From NCBI GenBank assembly GCA_902554885.1, contig CACDPV010000010.1:1-45443 (forward strand): a DNA stretch of 45,443 nt, written 5' to 3'. Position numbers and translations under genes: made by a program. Positions 26,383 to 34,482 of this stretch are shown one piece after another. Within the stretch, counting starts at the first letter, position 1. Each line of letters begins with the position of its first letter. The DNA comes from Paracoccaceae bacterium (lineage in GTDB: Bacteria > Pseudomonadota > Alphaproteobacteria > Rhodobacterales > Rhodobacteraceae). The notes beneath the pieces are model-generated. The model had not been told where the DNA came from. It ran no database searches and worked only from the letters and a program-made list of their open reading frames with translations.

Positions 26383-28217
26383 TTAATTGGATATCAAATA
26401 AGATTGACTACAAAAAAGGTAGTATGTCTCCTCCTCCACAAGAACTTTGGAGGTTCATAATATGGTCTTGTGGCGGAACCTGGAAATTTATTTTCTTTGG
26501 CGCTGCTGCCAGCACATTAGCCGGATCATTCGAAATGATAACCACGATCGCTCTTGGGTGGGTAGTTGACGCCGCGCAGGCAGATAATGGGCGTTCACTT
26601 TTCTTCAGTGCAAATAAAATTCTTTTACTTTTGTGCATATTAATTTTTGTATTTTTGAGGCCATTAAGTTTTTGCCTAAGCGCACTTTTTCAAGCGATTC
26701 TCGGACCCAAAATCCTCAATATGACATTGCTAAAACTTCATAAATGGACTTTAGGACAGTCTGTAAGTTTTTTTGACAACGACTTTGCTGGCAGAATAGC
26801 GCAAAAACAACTTCAAACTGCTAACTCTCTATCAACATTAATTACAGATTTTTTACAAACTGGCGTATACGCTCTAGCATCCATAGTTTCTGCAATGATT
26901 ATCGTAGGCGCATTTGATTTAAAAAGCACTCTATTCGTAGCAGTCTGGCTAATAACGTATATTGCTTTAATCAAAATATATATGCCCAGGATAAGACGCA
27001 AATCAAAGTCTTATGCAGACTCAAAAGCCATGGTGTCGGGCCAGATCATTGACACGATAAGTAATATAAAAACTGTAAAGCAATTCGCGCATATTTCTCA
27101 TGAAAATGATGCTGCTGTTTCAGCAATGGACAAATACCTAGATCGTTCAATTGACAGACAAAAGACCATGTTAGAGTTCCGTATCGTACTTTTGACACTT
27201 GCTGGTTTAATTCCAGTCGGCCTCGTTGGTTTATCATTGCTGTCGTGGGTCAACAATCTTGCTACGGTCGGAGAGGTTACGATCGCTGGTGCCATCGCTC
27301 TGAGACTTGCCCAAATGACGGGATGGGTAAGTTTCACCCTAATGAATATCTATGCTCAGATCGGCGAAATTGAAGATGGTATAAAAACACTTACGCCAAG
27401 GTATACACTTACAGATCAAGAGAGTGCAAAAAAGCTGAACATAATTGAGCCAAAAATTAAAATTGAAAAATTAAAATTCAAATACGGCCGCGAAATTGGG
27501 GGAATAACAGACCTATCACTTGATGTATCAGCCGGAGAAAAAATTGGTTTAGTCGGAGCATCAGGTGCAGGAAAATCTACTTTGGTTAATCTAATACTGA
27601 GATTTTACGATGCAGAAGGCGGTCGAATTTTAATATCAGATCAAGATATAGCAGAGATTACACAGGATAGCCTTCGGAGTAAAATTTCTGTTGTGGCTCA
27701 AGATACATCGATGTTTAATAGATCTGCGTATGATAATATTTTATATGGAAATCCAGTTGCTTCCTCTGACGATGTTATGAACGCTGCAAAAAAAGCTCAG
27801 GCACACCAATTCATAATGGATTTGACTGATAACCAAGGTCGCTCAGGTTTTGATGCACACCTTGGGGAACGAGGGGTTAAGCTTTCAGGTGGTCAACGCC
27901 AAAGAATAGCTCTAGCACGTGCAATTCTCAAAAATGCTCCAATCTTAATTTTAGATGAAGCAACCAGTGCTCTCGATAGCGAAACTGAAGCCGAAATCCA
28001 ACATGCGTTAGATTACGTGATGCGCGACAAAACTGTAATTGCTATAGCTCACCGGCTATCAACTATTGTAAAAATGGATAGAATTATTCTTCTACATGAA
28101 GGGAAAATAGTTGAACAAGGTACACACAACCAACTACTAACGCTTGGCGGATTATATTCAAAGTACTGGGAGCGGCAATCTGGTGGTTTTATTGGCATTG
28201 ATAAGATAGCTGTCTGA
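26379..28217 (+). CDS. ABC exporter half-transporter, subunit 2
   Basis: A 612-residue membrane-plus-ATPase half-transporter, partner of the preceding gene (ATGA overlap). Membrane helices fill about residues 30-330. The ATPase has Walker A GASGAGKST, Q-loop VAQDTSMF, signature LSGGQRQRIALAR, Walker B ILILDEATSALD and H-loop IAHRLSTI. Many heterodimeric exporters have one degenerate ATP site, but here both subunits keep every catalytic residue. The two proteins are similar along their whole length, so they likely arose by duplication. The last residues are followed by an 83-nt gap that holds a 13-bp AT-only palindrome near 28242 but no clear terminator. Confidence 0.9.
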   Translation: MINWISNKIDYKKGSMSPPPQELWRFIIWSCGGTWKFIFFGAAASTLAGSFEMITTIALGWVVDAAQADNGRSLFFSANKILLLLCILIFVFLRPLSFCLSALFQAILGPKILNMTLLKLHKWTLGQSVSFFDNDFAGRIAQKQLQTANSLSTLITDFLQTGVYALASIVSAMIIVGAFDLKSTLFVAVWLITYIALIKIYMPRIRRKSKSYADSKAMVSGQIIDTISNIKTVKQFAHISHENDAAVSAMDKYLDRSIDRQKTMLEFRIVLLTLAGLIPVGLVGLSLLSWVNNLATVGEVTIAGAIALRLAQMTGWVSFTLMNIYAQIGEIEDGIKTLTPRYTLTDQESAKKLNIIEPKIKIEKLKFKYGREIGGITDLSLDVSAGEKIGLVGASGAGKSTLVNLILRFYDAEGGRILISDQDIAEITQDSLRSKISVVAQDTSMFNRSAYDNILYGNPVASSDDVMNAAKKAQAHQFIMDLTDNQGRSGFDAHLGERGVKLSGGQRQRIALARAILKNAPILILDEATSALDSETEAEIQHALDYVMRDKTVIAIAHRLSTIVKMDRIILLHEGKIVEQGTHNQLLTLGGLYSKYWERQSGGFIGIDKIAV

Positions 28218-28300
28218 AATTTTGAATACTACCATCTAGATCATTTAATGATTAATACTGTCTAAATATAAATTAAACAAACCTTATAAAGAGGTAAAAT

Positions 28301-28789
28301 GTGTTAAAACGAGACTTTATTATAATTGGAATTAGTTGGTTTTTTAATGCCAGTTTTGTGCTTTCAGAAACTAAATCAAAAGAAGTAACCGAAATTGTCG
28401 TAAAAAAAAGTAAGAGAAAATTATATCTCCTCAGCGGTAATGAAATAATTAAATCATACAAGGTAGATCTTGGTTTTGCTCCAAAGGGCCATAAAAACTT
28501 TGAAGGTGATGGCAAAACTCCCGAGGGAGCCTATAAAATCGATAGAAAGAATGAAAACAGTAAATACTATCTATCTGTCGGCATTTCGTACCCAAACGTA
28601 AAAGACCAACAGTTTGCAAAGCTTAAAGGTAAACTTCCAGGAGGAGATATATTTATACATGGAACCGACAAACCTTTTCGCTGGTTTCAAAAAGATTGGA
28701 CAGCAGGATGCATTGCAGTAAGTAATAAAGAAATTCGTGAAATTTTTAAGTTGGTAGGAATTGGCACACCAATCTTTATTGAACCGTAG
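28301..28789 (+). CDS. L,D-transpeptidase (YkuD domain)
   Basis: A 162-residue exported YkuD-domain protein. The N terminus is hydrophobic (about residues 6-20), a signal peptide or anchor. The catalytic motif runs from His120 in IFIHGTDKPFRW to Cys137 in TAGCIAVSN, spacing typical of active L,D-transpeptidases. These enzymes cross-link peptidoglycan by 3-3 bonds or attach proteins to it in the periplasm. The start is GTG at 28301 with GAGGT 5 nt upstream; the ATG two bases earlier hits a stop at once. Its 3' end overlaps the convergent CAP-lipoprotein gene by 14 nt. A second YkuD gene follows at 29456. Confidence 0.88.
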   Translation: MLKRDFIIIGISWFFNASFVLSETKSKEVTEIVVKKSKRKLYLLSGNEIIKSYKVDLGFAPKGHKNFEGDGKTPEGAYKIDRKNENSKYYLSVGISYPNVKDQQFAKLKGKLPGGDIFIHGTDKPFRWFQKDWTAGCIAVSNKEIREIFKLVGIGTPIFIEP

Positions 28790-29309
28790 ACAGCGAATTC
28801 CCACCAAGGATCATTGTCCACCAGATTTTTCCATTACGCTCTTGGTACCAAGCGAATCCTAATTCATTTGCTCTTGGATCTAGTATAACTTCTCGCGTAC
28901 TTTTACTATTTATCCATGCTGTTAGTGTGGTAATCTCACTTTCATAGGTTTCTGAAATTGTCTCACCCAAAAATACTTTCTCGTATCCTACTCGAGCTAC
29001 CCTATCTAGTGGAGATGATCCATCTGAACCAAAATGCCAGGGTCTATTTTGTATAGACATATCACGGGCGTGAGTAGCTGCAGCTGCATTTAATTCTGAA
29101 TTAAATTCAAGCACCTGAATGCCTTTTGCAATACGCAAGGCATTTACTGCGTCCAACATTCGGAATTTAACGTGACCAACATTTTGCCTTTTTAATTTGT
29201 ATATTTTCGGTAATGGTTTTCCATCAGGACCCATTTCTGGAGGCCCCAACGCATTGCAGCCAGATAACCACATTAAACAAAAAACTAGGAGCCACTTTAT
29301 ATTCAACAT
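28776..29309 (-). CDS. CAP-domain (SCP/PR-1) lipoprotein
   Basis: A 177-residue lipoprotein with a CAP domain (PF00188 type). From the ATG at 29309 the N terminus is a lipoprotein signal with lipobox LSGC and acylated Cys18. The CAP part shows NALRIAKGIQVLEFNSELNA, then AAATHARDMSIQNRPWHFG with the metal-site histidine, then GETISETYESEIT and a C-terminal FAWYQERNGKIWWTMILG. Bacterial CAP proteins are often secreted and tied to the cell envelope; no reaction is established. The frame is open to 29363, but only this start gives a signal directly before the lipobox. It lies between two L,D-transpeptidase genes, which suggests a wall-related job. Confidence 0.85.
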   Translation of the reverse strand: MLNIKWLLVFCLMWLSGCNALGPPEMGPDGKPLPKIYKLKRQNVGHVKFRMLDAVNALRIAKGIQVLEFNSELNAAAATHARDMSIQNRPWHFGSDGSSPLDRVARVGYEKVFLGETISETYESEITTLTAWINSKSTREVILDPRANELGFAWYQERNGKIWWTMILGGNSLSTVQ

Positions 29310-29455
29310 TTTGTTCCCGTTCAAACTATTCTTGCTCATATATTGATACTTAAAGCATATCAAACACAGTTTTATTTAACTTAGCTATTTACTCCTTGTT
29401 TAGATTGTAAATAAAACATAATGGCAATGTTATATTTAATGGCCCGGAGTTAGTT

Positions 29456-30046
29456 ATGGAAGATTGGTCCCGAAGATCGTTTATGATAGCGTCATTTGCC
29501 TCAGTAAGCACTCCGATCTTGGCACAATCAAATGTTAATGCTGACAATACTACAGAAATTGAACAAGAAATTACAAAAGCTCAACGCCACAACCTTTCAA
29601 GCTTTCGTGCACTTGATTGGCGCCCCTACTTTAGCAATCTAAAAAATGGTGCAATTCTCGTAGATATGACATCCCGCGCTTTACATTTTTGGTCTGAAGA
29701 TGAGGGTATATATAATCTATATCCATCGAGCGTTCCAATGTCTGACGAGTTGACCCGCAGAGGTCGCACTAAAGTTGTAAAAAAAGTTGAAGGCCCAAGC
29801 TGGCGACCTACACCTTCTATGCTTGAAAGAAACCCTGAATGGCCAGAATTTATGCCACCTGGGCCAGAAAACCCTCTAGGAACACATGCGTTGTATTTAA
29901 GTTGGCAATATTACAGAATTCATGGAACACATGATACCAGAAAAATTGGGCGCAGATCCTCAAATGGTTGCATTGGATTGTATAACGAACATATTAACGA
30001 ATTATTCAGTTTGACCAAAATTGGAACACAGGTACTACTTATTTGA
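29456..30046 (+). CDS. L,D-transpeptidase (YkuD domain) with twin-arginine signal
   Basis: A 196-residue YkuD-domain protein. The N terminus WSRRSFMIASFASVSTPILA has a twin-arginine motif (SRRSFM) and ends near an AQ cleavage site, so it is probably exported folded by Tat. The catalytic stretch is His156 in RIHGTHDTRKIG to Cys172 in RRSSNGCIGLYN, with the usual SxGC pattern. The family often appears in many copies in Rhodobacterales. GGAG precedes the ATG. It ends 33 nt before bioM, close enough for shared transcription, but bioM has its own ribosome site and an unrelated function. Confidence 0.88.
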   Translation: MEDWSRRSFMIASFASVSTPILAQSNVNADNTTEIEQEITKAQRHNLSSFRALDWRPYFSNLKNGAILVDMTSRALHFWSEDEGIYNLYPSSVPMSDELTRRGRTKVVKKVEGPSWRPTPSMLERNPEWPEFMPPGPENPLGTHALYLSWQYYRIHGTHDTRKIGRRSSNGCIGLYNEHINELFSLTKIGTQVLLI

Positions 30047-30079
30047 AGTACATTTATAAAACTGAAAAAGGGCAACCGG

Positions 30080-30775
30080 TTGATTAAGCCTAAACTTGTT
30101 TTAAACGAAATCTCGTATGCAGCTTTTGGAAAAGTTATCTTAGAGGAACTAACACTTACTTTAGATGAAAAATCTATAGGTATTGTAGGCAGAAATGGCT
30201 CTGGTAAATCTACATTAGCAAAAATTCTATGTGGATTGATTGACCCAAGCAAAGGTAAACTTGAAGTACATATTAATGGCAAAAATCGAAGTCATCCTAA
30301 TCTAAAAATTGGAATAGTATTTCAAAATCCTGACCATCAAATAATTTTTGGAACAGTTGAGGAGGAAATAGGATTTGGTCTAAAGAACTTGGGCTATTCA
30401 AAATCAGAAGTAAAAAAGAAAACTGCATTAACTCTTCAAAAATTTGATAAAACAAACTGGATTAATTTGTCTACTTCGACACTATCTCAAGGGCAACGAC
30501 AGCTTTTGTGTATAATGAGTGTTTTTGCAATGGATCCCGCAATTATAATTTTGGATGAGGTTTTCTCAGGGTTAGATTTACCAACAACAAAAGCATTAGA
30601 TGCATACATAAAAAACTTACCCCAAATGATTATACATATAACCCACAGCCTATCCAGCTTAGAAAAATGCAATCGTGTCATTTGGTTAGATCATGGGAAG
30701 GTCCTTTTAGACGGATCACCAAAGTCAGTATTACAAGAATACTCAAAGCATATGCTAAGAAACGTAAACTTGTAA
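30080..30775 (+). CDS. bioM: Biotin ECF transporter ATPase BioM
   Basis: ATPase of the dedicated biotin energy-coupling-factor transporter, 231 residues. Walker A is GRNGSGKST (37-45), the Q-loop FQNPDHQI, the signature LSQGQRQLL and Walker B IIILDEVFSGLD, followed by the switch histidine in IHITHS. The QNPDHQ motif is typical of ECF ATPases. The start is TTG at 30080, with AAAGGG 7 nt upstream. It is followed by bioN, whose ATG overlaps its TAA by one base. A lone ATPase directly followed by T and S components is the BioMNY arrangement. Confidence 0.92.
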   Translation: MIKPKLVLNEISYAAFGKVILEELTLTLDEKSIGIVGRNGSGKSTLAKILCGLIDPSKGKLEVHINGKNRSHPNLKIGIVFQNPDHQIIFGTVEEEIGFGLKNLGYSKSEVKKKTALTLQKFDKTNWINLSTSTLSQGQRQLLCIMSVFAMDPAIIILDEVFSGLDLPTTKALDAYIKNLPQMIIHITHSLSSLEKCNRVIWLDHGKVLLDGSPKSVLQEYSKHMLRNVNL

Positions 30776-31377
30776 TGCTAGCTCTTCGTTTTCCTAAGCA
30801 TACTTGGTTAGAAAAAATCCCAGCCAGCATAAAGTTAGTACTTTTGGCCACAGCAACTAGTGGAATTTTTTTTGTAGAAACACTGGGCATTATGTTGCCT
30901 CTATTTTTGACGACAATTGCATTTCAATTTCTACTAGGCTGGCAAATTTTTAAATTCAGTCTGGGGCTGTTAAAACCCTTGTTACCCTTTATAGCAATTA
31001 TAGTGGTTTGGCATCTTTATTCAGGTGACTTAGGTTATGGTGCTTTAATTATATTAAGACTATTATTAATTGTGACGCTCGCCAATATCGTAACTTGTTC
31101 AACAAAAACTAGTGAGATTTCGGAAATTATCGAAAAAATTATAAGCCCCATGCGACTTATAAATATAGATACACAAGCCATTTCACTTAGCATCCTAATT
31201 TTCATCCGATTCACACCGATTGTGATAGAGAGGCAAAAAATTTTACAGCTTGCATACAGATGTAGATCGGGTAAACGGCCTTCGTGGCAAATCATTGTGC
31301 CGTTAATATTGAGTGTTATGGATGACGCAGATCATGTTGCACAATCCCTTAAATCAAGATCAACTTTCAGAGAATAA
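30775..31377 (+). CDS. bioN: Biotin ECF transporter transmembrane component BioN
   Basis: T component (EcfT-like) of the biotin transporter, about 200 residues from the ATG at 30775. Several membrane helices fill residues 20-130. Two cytoplasmic coupling motifs that bind the ATPase are visible: AYRCRSGKR and AQSLKSRS, variants of the A-x-x-x-R-G pattern. The start overlaps the bioM stop by one base (TAATG). A longer frame within bioM exists but would overlap it by over 100 nt. bioY follows 8 nt later. Confidence 0.88.
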   Translation: MLALRFPKHTWLEKIPASIKLVLLATATSGIFFVETLGIMLPLFLTTIAFQFLLGWQIFKFSLGLLKPLLPFIAIIVVWHLYSGDLGYGALIILRLLLIVTLANIVTCSTKTSEISEIIEKIISPMRLINIDTQAISLSILIFIRFTPIVIERQKILQLAYRCRSGKRPSWQIIVPLILSVMDDADHVAQSLKSRSTFRE

Positions 31378-31385
31378 GTAACAAA

Positions 31386-31931
31386 ATGGAAAAAAAGATA
31401 GTTCTGGTATCATTGTTCGCGGCTGTGATTGCCGTACTTGGCCTCGCACCAAAAGTAATGCTTGCCTCTGGAGTACCTATTACTGCTCAAAGTATGGGTA
31501 TAATGTTATGCGGAACCGTTTTAGGAGCAAAAAGAGGCGCTTTGGCAGTTTTGCTATTTATTGCACTCACTGCATTAGGCCTTCCATTATTATCAGGAGG
31601 TCGCGGTGGCTTAGGAATTTTTGCCAGTCCAAGTGTAGGGTTTATTGTTGGGTTCCCATTAGCAGCTTATGTTGCTGGTTTGATTACAACTAAATTAAAG
31701 ATGGTAAAAATATTTTATTCATCCCTGCTTGGAGCAATCATAGGTGGAATTTTTGTGTTATACATTCCAGGTATCATTGGAATGTCTATCATATTGGGAA
31801 AATCGATTTCGGAAGCTATGGTAATTGCATTAATTTATTTACCAGGAGATTTGATAAAGGCATTTCTTTGTGCAACGCTCACTCAAACATTATTCAAGCT
31901 TCGGCCTGCTGATGTTTTATCACGCAGTTAA
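31386..31931 (+). CDS. bioY: Biotin-binding S component BioY
   Basis: Integral membrane biotin-binding protein, 181 residues with about six helices. The signature LTALGLPLLSGGRGGLGIF continues into SPSVGFIVGFPLAAYVAG, which is the BioY fingerprint. With BioM and BioN it forms a high-affinity biotin importer; alone, BioY can sometimes work at lower rate. The gene ends directly against the stop of the convergent thiolase gene with no spacer. No BioR-type palindrome (TTATxxATAA) was seen before bioM, so control by BioR is not supported here. Confidence 0.95.
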   Translation: MEKKIVLVSLFAAVIAVLGLAPKVMLASGVPITAQSMGIMLCGTVLGAKRGALAVLLFIALTALGLPLLSGGRGGLGIFASPSVGFIVGFPLAAYVAGLITTKLKMVKIFYSSLLGAIIGGIFVLYIPGIIGMSIILGKSISEAMVIALIYLPGDLIKAFLCATLTQTLFKLRPADVLSRS

Positions 31932-33035
31932 TCAACCTAAGCAGCGAAATATAGCAGAACTTCCTATACCACCCGCCGCGGCAACGGCGGCTATTCCTAA
32001 TTCACCTGGCGATAGGTCCGAAAACAATCTTGTTACAAGTATCGCACCTGAAGCTCCGATAGGATGTCCCCTTGCTAAAGCTCCTCCTTTCGGATTAGTT
32101 TTAATATTCTCAAGCCCAGACCCTAGAAGGCATGCCATAGCTTGTGATGCATATGCCTCCATTATTTCGACCTGGTTAATATTTGTCTTTTTTAGCCCGG
32201 AGCACTTTAACGTCTTTTCTATCGCATCTATAGGAGCGATCCCAGGCAACTTTGGATTTGCACCTATGGTAGCACCGGATACCAACTCCAGTGCTTTTCT
32301 ACCTTCAGGTACATTTTTACAAATTACAACAAAAGATGCGGCATCCGCTGAAATTGCAGTATTTGCATGCGTTATTGAACCAAATAACTTGGGCGCGCGC
32401 TCACAAAGTTTAAAACTCAAACTTCTGGTATAGGGATCTAAAGAAATATTTTCTGGTCCTATTTTAACGATCTCATTGGTGAGGTATGTTTTTGAATTCA
32501 GAGCATTTGCATGACTATTAATCGCAAACGCATCTTGATCCTTCTGCGTAAGCCCAAATTTCTCAGCAACCTTAAAAGCTGCTTCCGCCATATGTATTTC
32601 CTGATCGGAATCTGGCGTAAATTCAGGAGTGTCATATGGTACCAATATTTTATCATATTCCTGCGCCAGACGAATTGGCCTATTAGAAAAACTTTCAACA
32701 CCTCCAGCCACTACTACGTTAGCACTACCGGCTTGTACCAATTTTATACCAAGTATTATCGCATCAAGACCACCCACACATTGACGGTCGATAGTAAGGC
32801 CACCAACTCTTTCCGGTAAATTACTTGCAAGAGCAATTAGTCTAGAAGGATTGCCCCCTGCACCAAGAGCATTAGAGACAATTAATTCGTCTACCTCATC
32901 TGATTTTATTCCACTAGCTTCTATTACGTTATTTATGATTGGTGCAGCTAACTCATGTATTTGAAATGAAGAAAGAGGTCCATTAATTGGGGACACAATT
33001 GATCGCTTTGCTCCGACAATGTAGGCTGATTGCAT
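31932..33035 (-). CDS. Thiolase-family protein with altered active site (YhfS-like)
   Basis: A thiolase-fold protein of 367 residues from the ATG at 33035, one base after the ligase stop. The nucleophilic cysteine is present (Cys86 in IDRQCVGGLDA), as is the histidine in GGALARGHPIGASGA. Two normal active-site features are changed. The asparagine of the NEAF motif is methionine (EIMEAYASQ), and the second cysteine of the CxGGG loop is alanine (AVAAAGGIGSS). Such changes argue against an ordinary acetyl-CoA acetyltransferase. Its partner is an AMP-ligase, and both sit against bioMNY, recalling yhfS-yhfT beside bioY2 in Bacillus subtilis. A role in supplying a biotin precursor acyl-CoA is possible but unproven. 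Confidence 0.82.
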   Translation of the reverse strand: MQSAYIVGAKRSIVSPINGPLSSFQIHELAAPIINNVIEASGIKSDEVDELIVSNALGAGGNPSRLIALASNLPERVGGLTIDRQCVGGLDAIILGIKLVQAGSANVVVAGGVESFSNRPIRLAQEYDKILVPYDTPEFTPDSDQEIHMAEAAFKVAEKFGLTQKDQDAFAINSHANALNSKTYLTNEIVKIGPENISLDPYTRSLSFKLCERAPKLFGSITHANTAISADAASFVVICKNVPEGRKALELVSGATIGANPKLPGIAPIDAIEKTLKCSGLKKTNINQVEIMEAYASQAMACLLGSGLENIKTNPKGGALARGHPIGASGAILVTRLFSDLSPGELGIAAVAAAGGIGSSAIFRCLG

Positions 33036-33036
33036 T

Positions 33037-34230
33037 TTATATGTCCCACTGTTGTAGCTTGTAAATATCAGGTTTTCCCGACGGCAAGAATGGAAACTTC
33101 TCAGGACTAAGTTCAATGATTTGAAACGAGCCATCAAGCGGTGGAATTGATGAAATACATTCCAATTTTAGCTTTTCTATATCCAACCTTTCACTTGTTG
33201 CAATGTAAGCAACGGCTTTATTGCCTCTGAGTACATCATTTTTTTTTACAACTGCCGCATCCATGATATCTTTTTTTGTTAGTAGATAATTCTCAATTTC
33301 TTCAGGTATTATTGCTTGATCCTTAATTTTGAATATTCGGTCTATGCGACCCAGTATAAAAAGATTTTGGTCTAGATCCAATTTTGCCAACTCTCCTGGA
33401 CTTACCCAATCTGAGAATCTGTTTAAATTAAAGCTATTTTCACCAACATATTTTGAAAATAAATAAGGCGACCGAACCCAGACCCTGCCGGTTTCACCTA
33501 AGCTTACTGGCGTGTCCGGCTGGTCACCAAGTACTATCTCTACGCCGGGATAGACTTTGCCAACTGAATTTACGGGGGTGAGTAGATCTGAAATAGTTAT
33601 AAAGCTAGTTTCACTTGACCCATAAAATTGTTTTAACTCCGCATTTGGAGCTATATTTGATAACTCAGCAAGTGTATTTTGCTCTATTGAAGCACCACCA
33701 ATAAATACGTATCGCAAACTATCAATTATATAATTCTGATACTTAGCTGATAGCATTAGTCTCAATTGTGTGGGCGTAACATAGAGTATTTCTATTTTTT
33801 TATTCTCTAAATATTCTAATTGACTACTTGGGCTCAAACCAGCTAGATGATGGACTTCGCACCCTAAAAATATTGCCTCTAAGACTCCATATAGAGATAA
33901 GCTGTGCGTTAGAGAACCGAATAAAGCTACCCTACTGCCGCTAAGATTATAATTTTTATCATTAGTATTGAAACTTAATATCCAACTTATACATGTCCTT
34001 TCCAAAACTTTTGGAAAACCCGTTGATCCTCCTGATATAGTTTGAAAGCTTGCGCCAGTAACTGCCTCATGGGAAGTTACACCATCAGAATTTATCCTTG
34101 GTGTTTTCCCTGCATAAAGTATTTCAAAAAATAGTGCTAATTGTTGTGCAATATTCGTTTTATCTTTTGATATGGGCTTAGCAGAGATAACAGACGAATT
34201 ATCATTCCATTCAAAAAGATTATGTTGCAT
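33037..34230 (-). CDS. Short AMP-forming acyl-CoA synthetase-like ligase (YhfT-like)
   Basis: A 397-residue member of the adenylate-forming (ANL) superfamily, about 100 residues shorter than usual at the N terminus. The phosphate loop is TISGGSTGFPK (about 63-73, normally SSGTTGxPK). YGSSET matches the YGxTE motif. GRIDRIFKIKDQAIIPEEIE is the hinge and A8 motif, and LPSGKPDIYKL holds the late catalytic lysine. It should activate a carboxylic acid as an acyl-adenylate and then load it on CoA or a carrier. The usual TGD motif is reduced to SPGELAKLD. The next gene is the altered thiolase, one base away, so they form an operon. The acid is unknown; a pimelate-like or fatty acid is suggested only by the biotin neighbours. 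Confidence 0.82.
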   Translation of the reverse strand: MQHNLFEWNDNSSVISAKPISKDKTNIAQQLALFFEILYAGKTPRINSDGVTSHEAVTGASFQTISGGSTGFPKVLERTCISWILSFNTNDKNYNLSGSRVALFGSLTHSLSLYGVLEAIFLGCEVHHLAGLSPSSQLEYLENKKIEILYVTPTQLRLMLSAKYQNYIIDSLRYVFIGGASIEQNTLAELSNIAPNAELKQFYGSSETSFITISDLLTPVNSVGKVYPGVEIVLGDQPDTPVSLGETGRVWVRSPYLFSKYVGENSFNLNRFSDWVSPGELAKLDLDQNLFILGRIDRIFKIKDQAIIPEEIENYLLTKKDIMDAAVVKKNDVLRGNKAVAYIATSERLDIEKLKLECISSIPPLDGSFQIIELSPEKFPFLPSGKPDIYKLQQWDI

Positions 34231-34482
34231 TTTAAAATCTCAAAATTACGTTGCCATACCGCCAAGTAAATATAAATCAAAAAGCTGAAAACCGTCTTCA
34301 ATGAAAAGCCCTTTTTATAAATTAGGCATTGTTCATATTGTATAACATTTACTTGACTATAAGCTACTCAATACACTTTATTTTCAAATCAATAAAGGCT
34401 ATACACTACAACTCGTTTTAAGTACTTTTCTGAAGATAAAAAAACGGATAAAGTAGAATTGGAACAAACAAAAAGTTGATTA

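Noticed and set aside
28242-28254. Palindrome ATCATTTAATGAT after the ABC exporter genes
   Set aside because: The one-base centre cannot form a hairpin loop, and no second copy was seen to support an operator.
30047-30079. Possible BioR or other biotin operator before bioM
   Set aside because: The 33-nt gap has TTTATAAA-like sequence but not the BioR palindrome TTATxxATAA. The 252-nt gap before the AMP-ligase gene also lacks it.
30667-30774. N-terminal extension of bioN
   Set aside because: It would overlap the bioM coding region by 108 nt; the ATG at 30775 forms the usual TAATG coupling.
33036-33137. N-terminal extension of the thiolase gene
   Set aside because: The extra 34 codons lie inside the AMP-ligase gene and are unlike a thiolase N terminus, which begins at MQSAYIVGAKRS.
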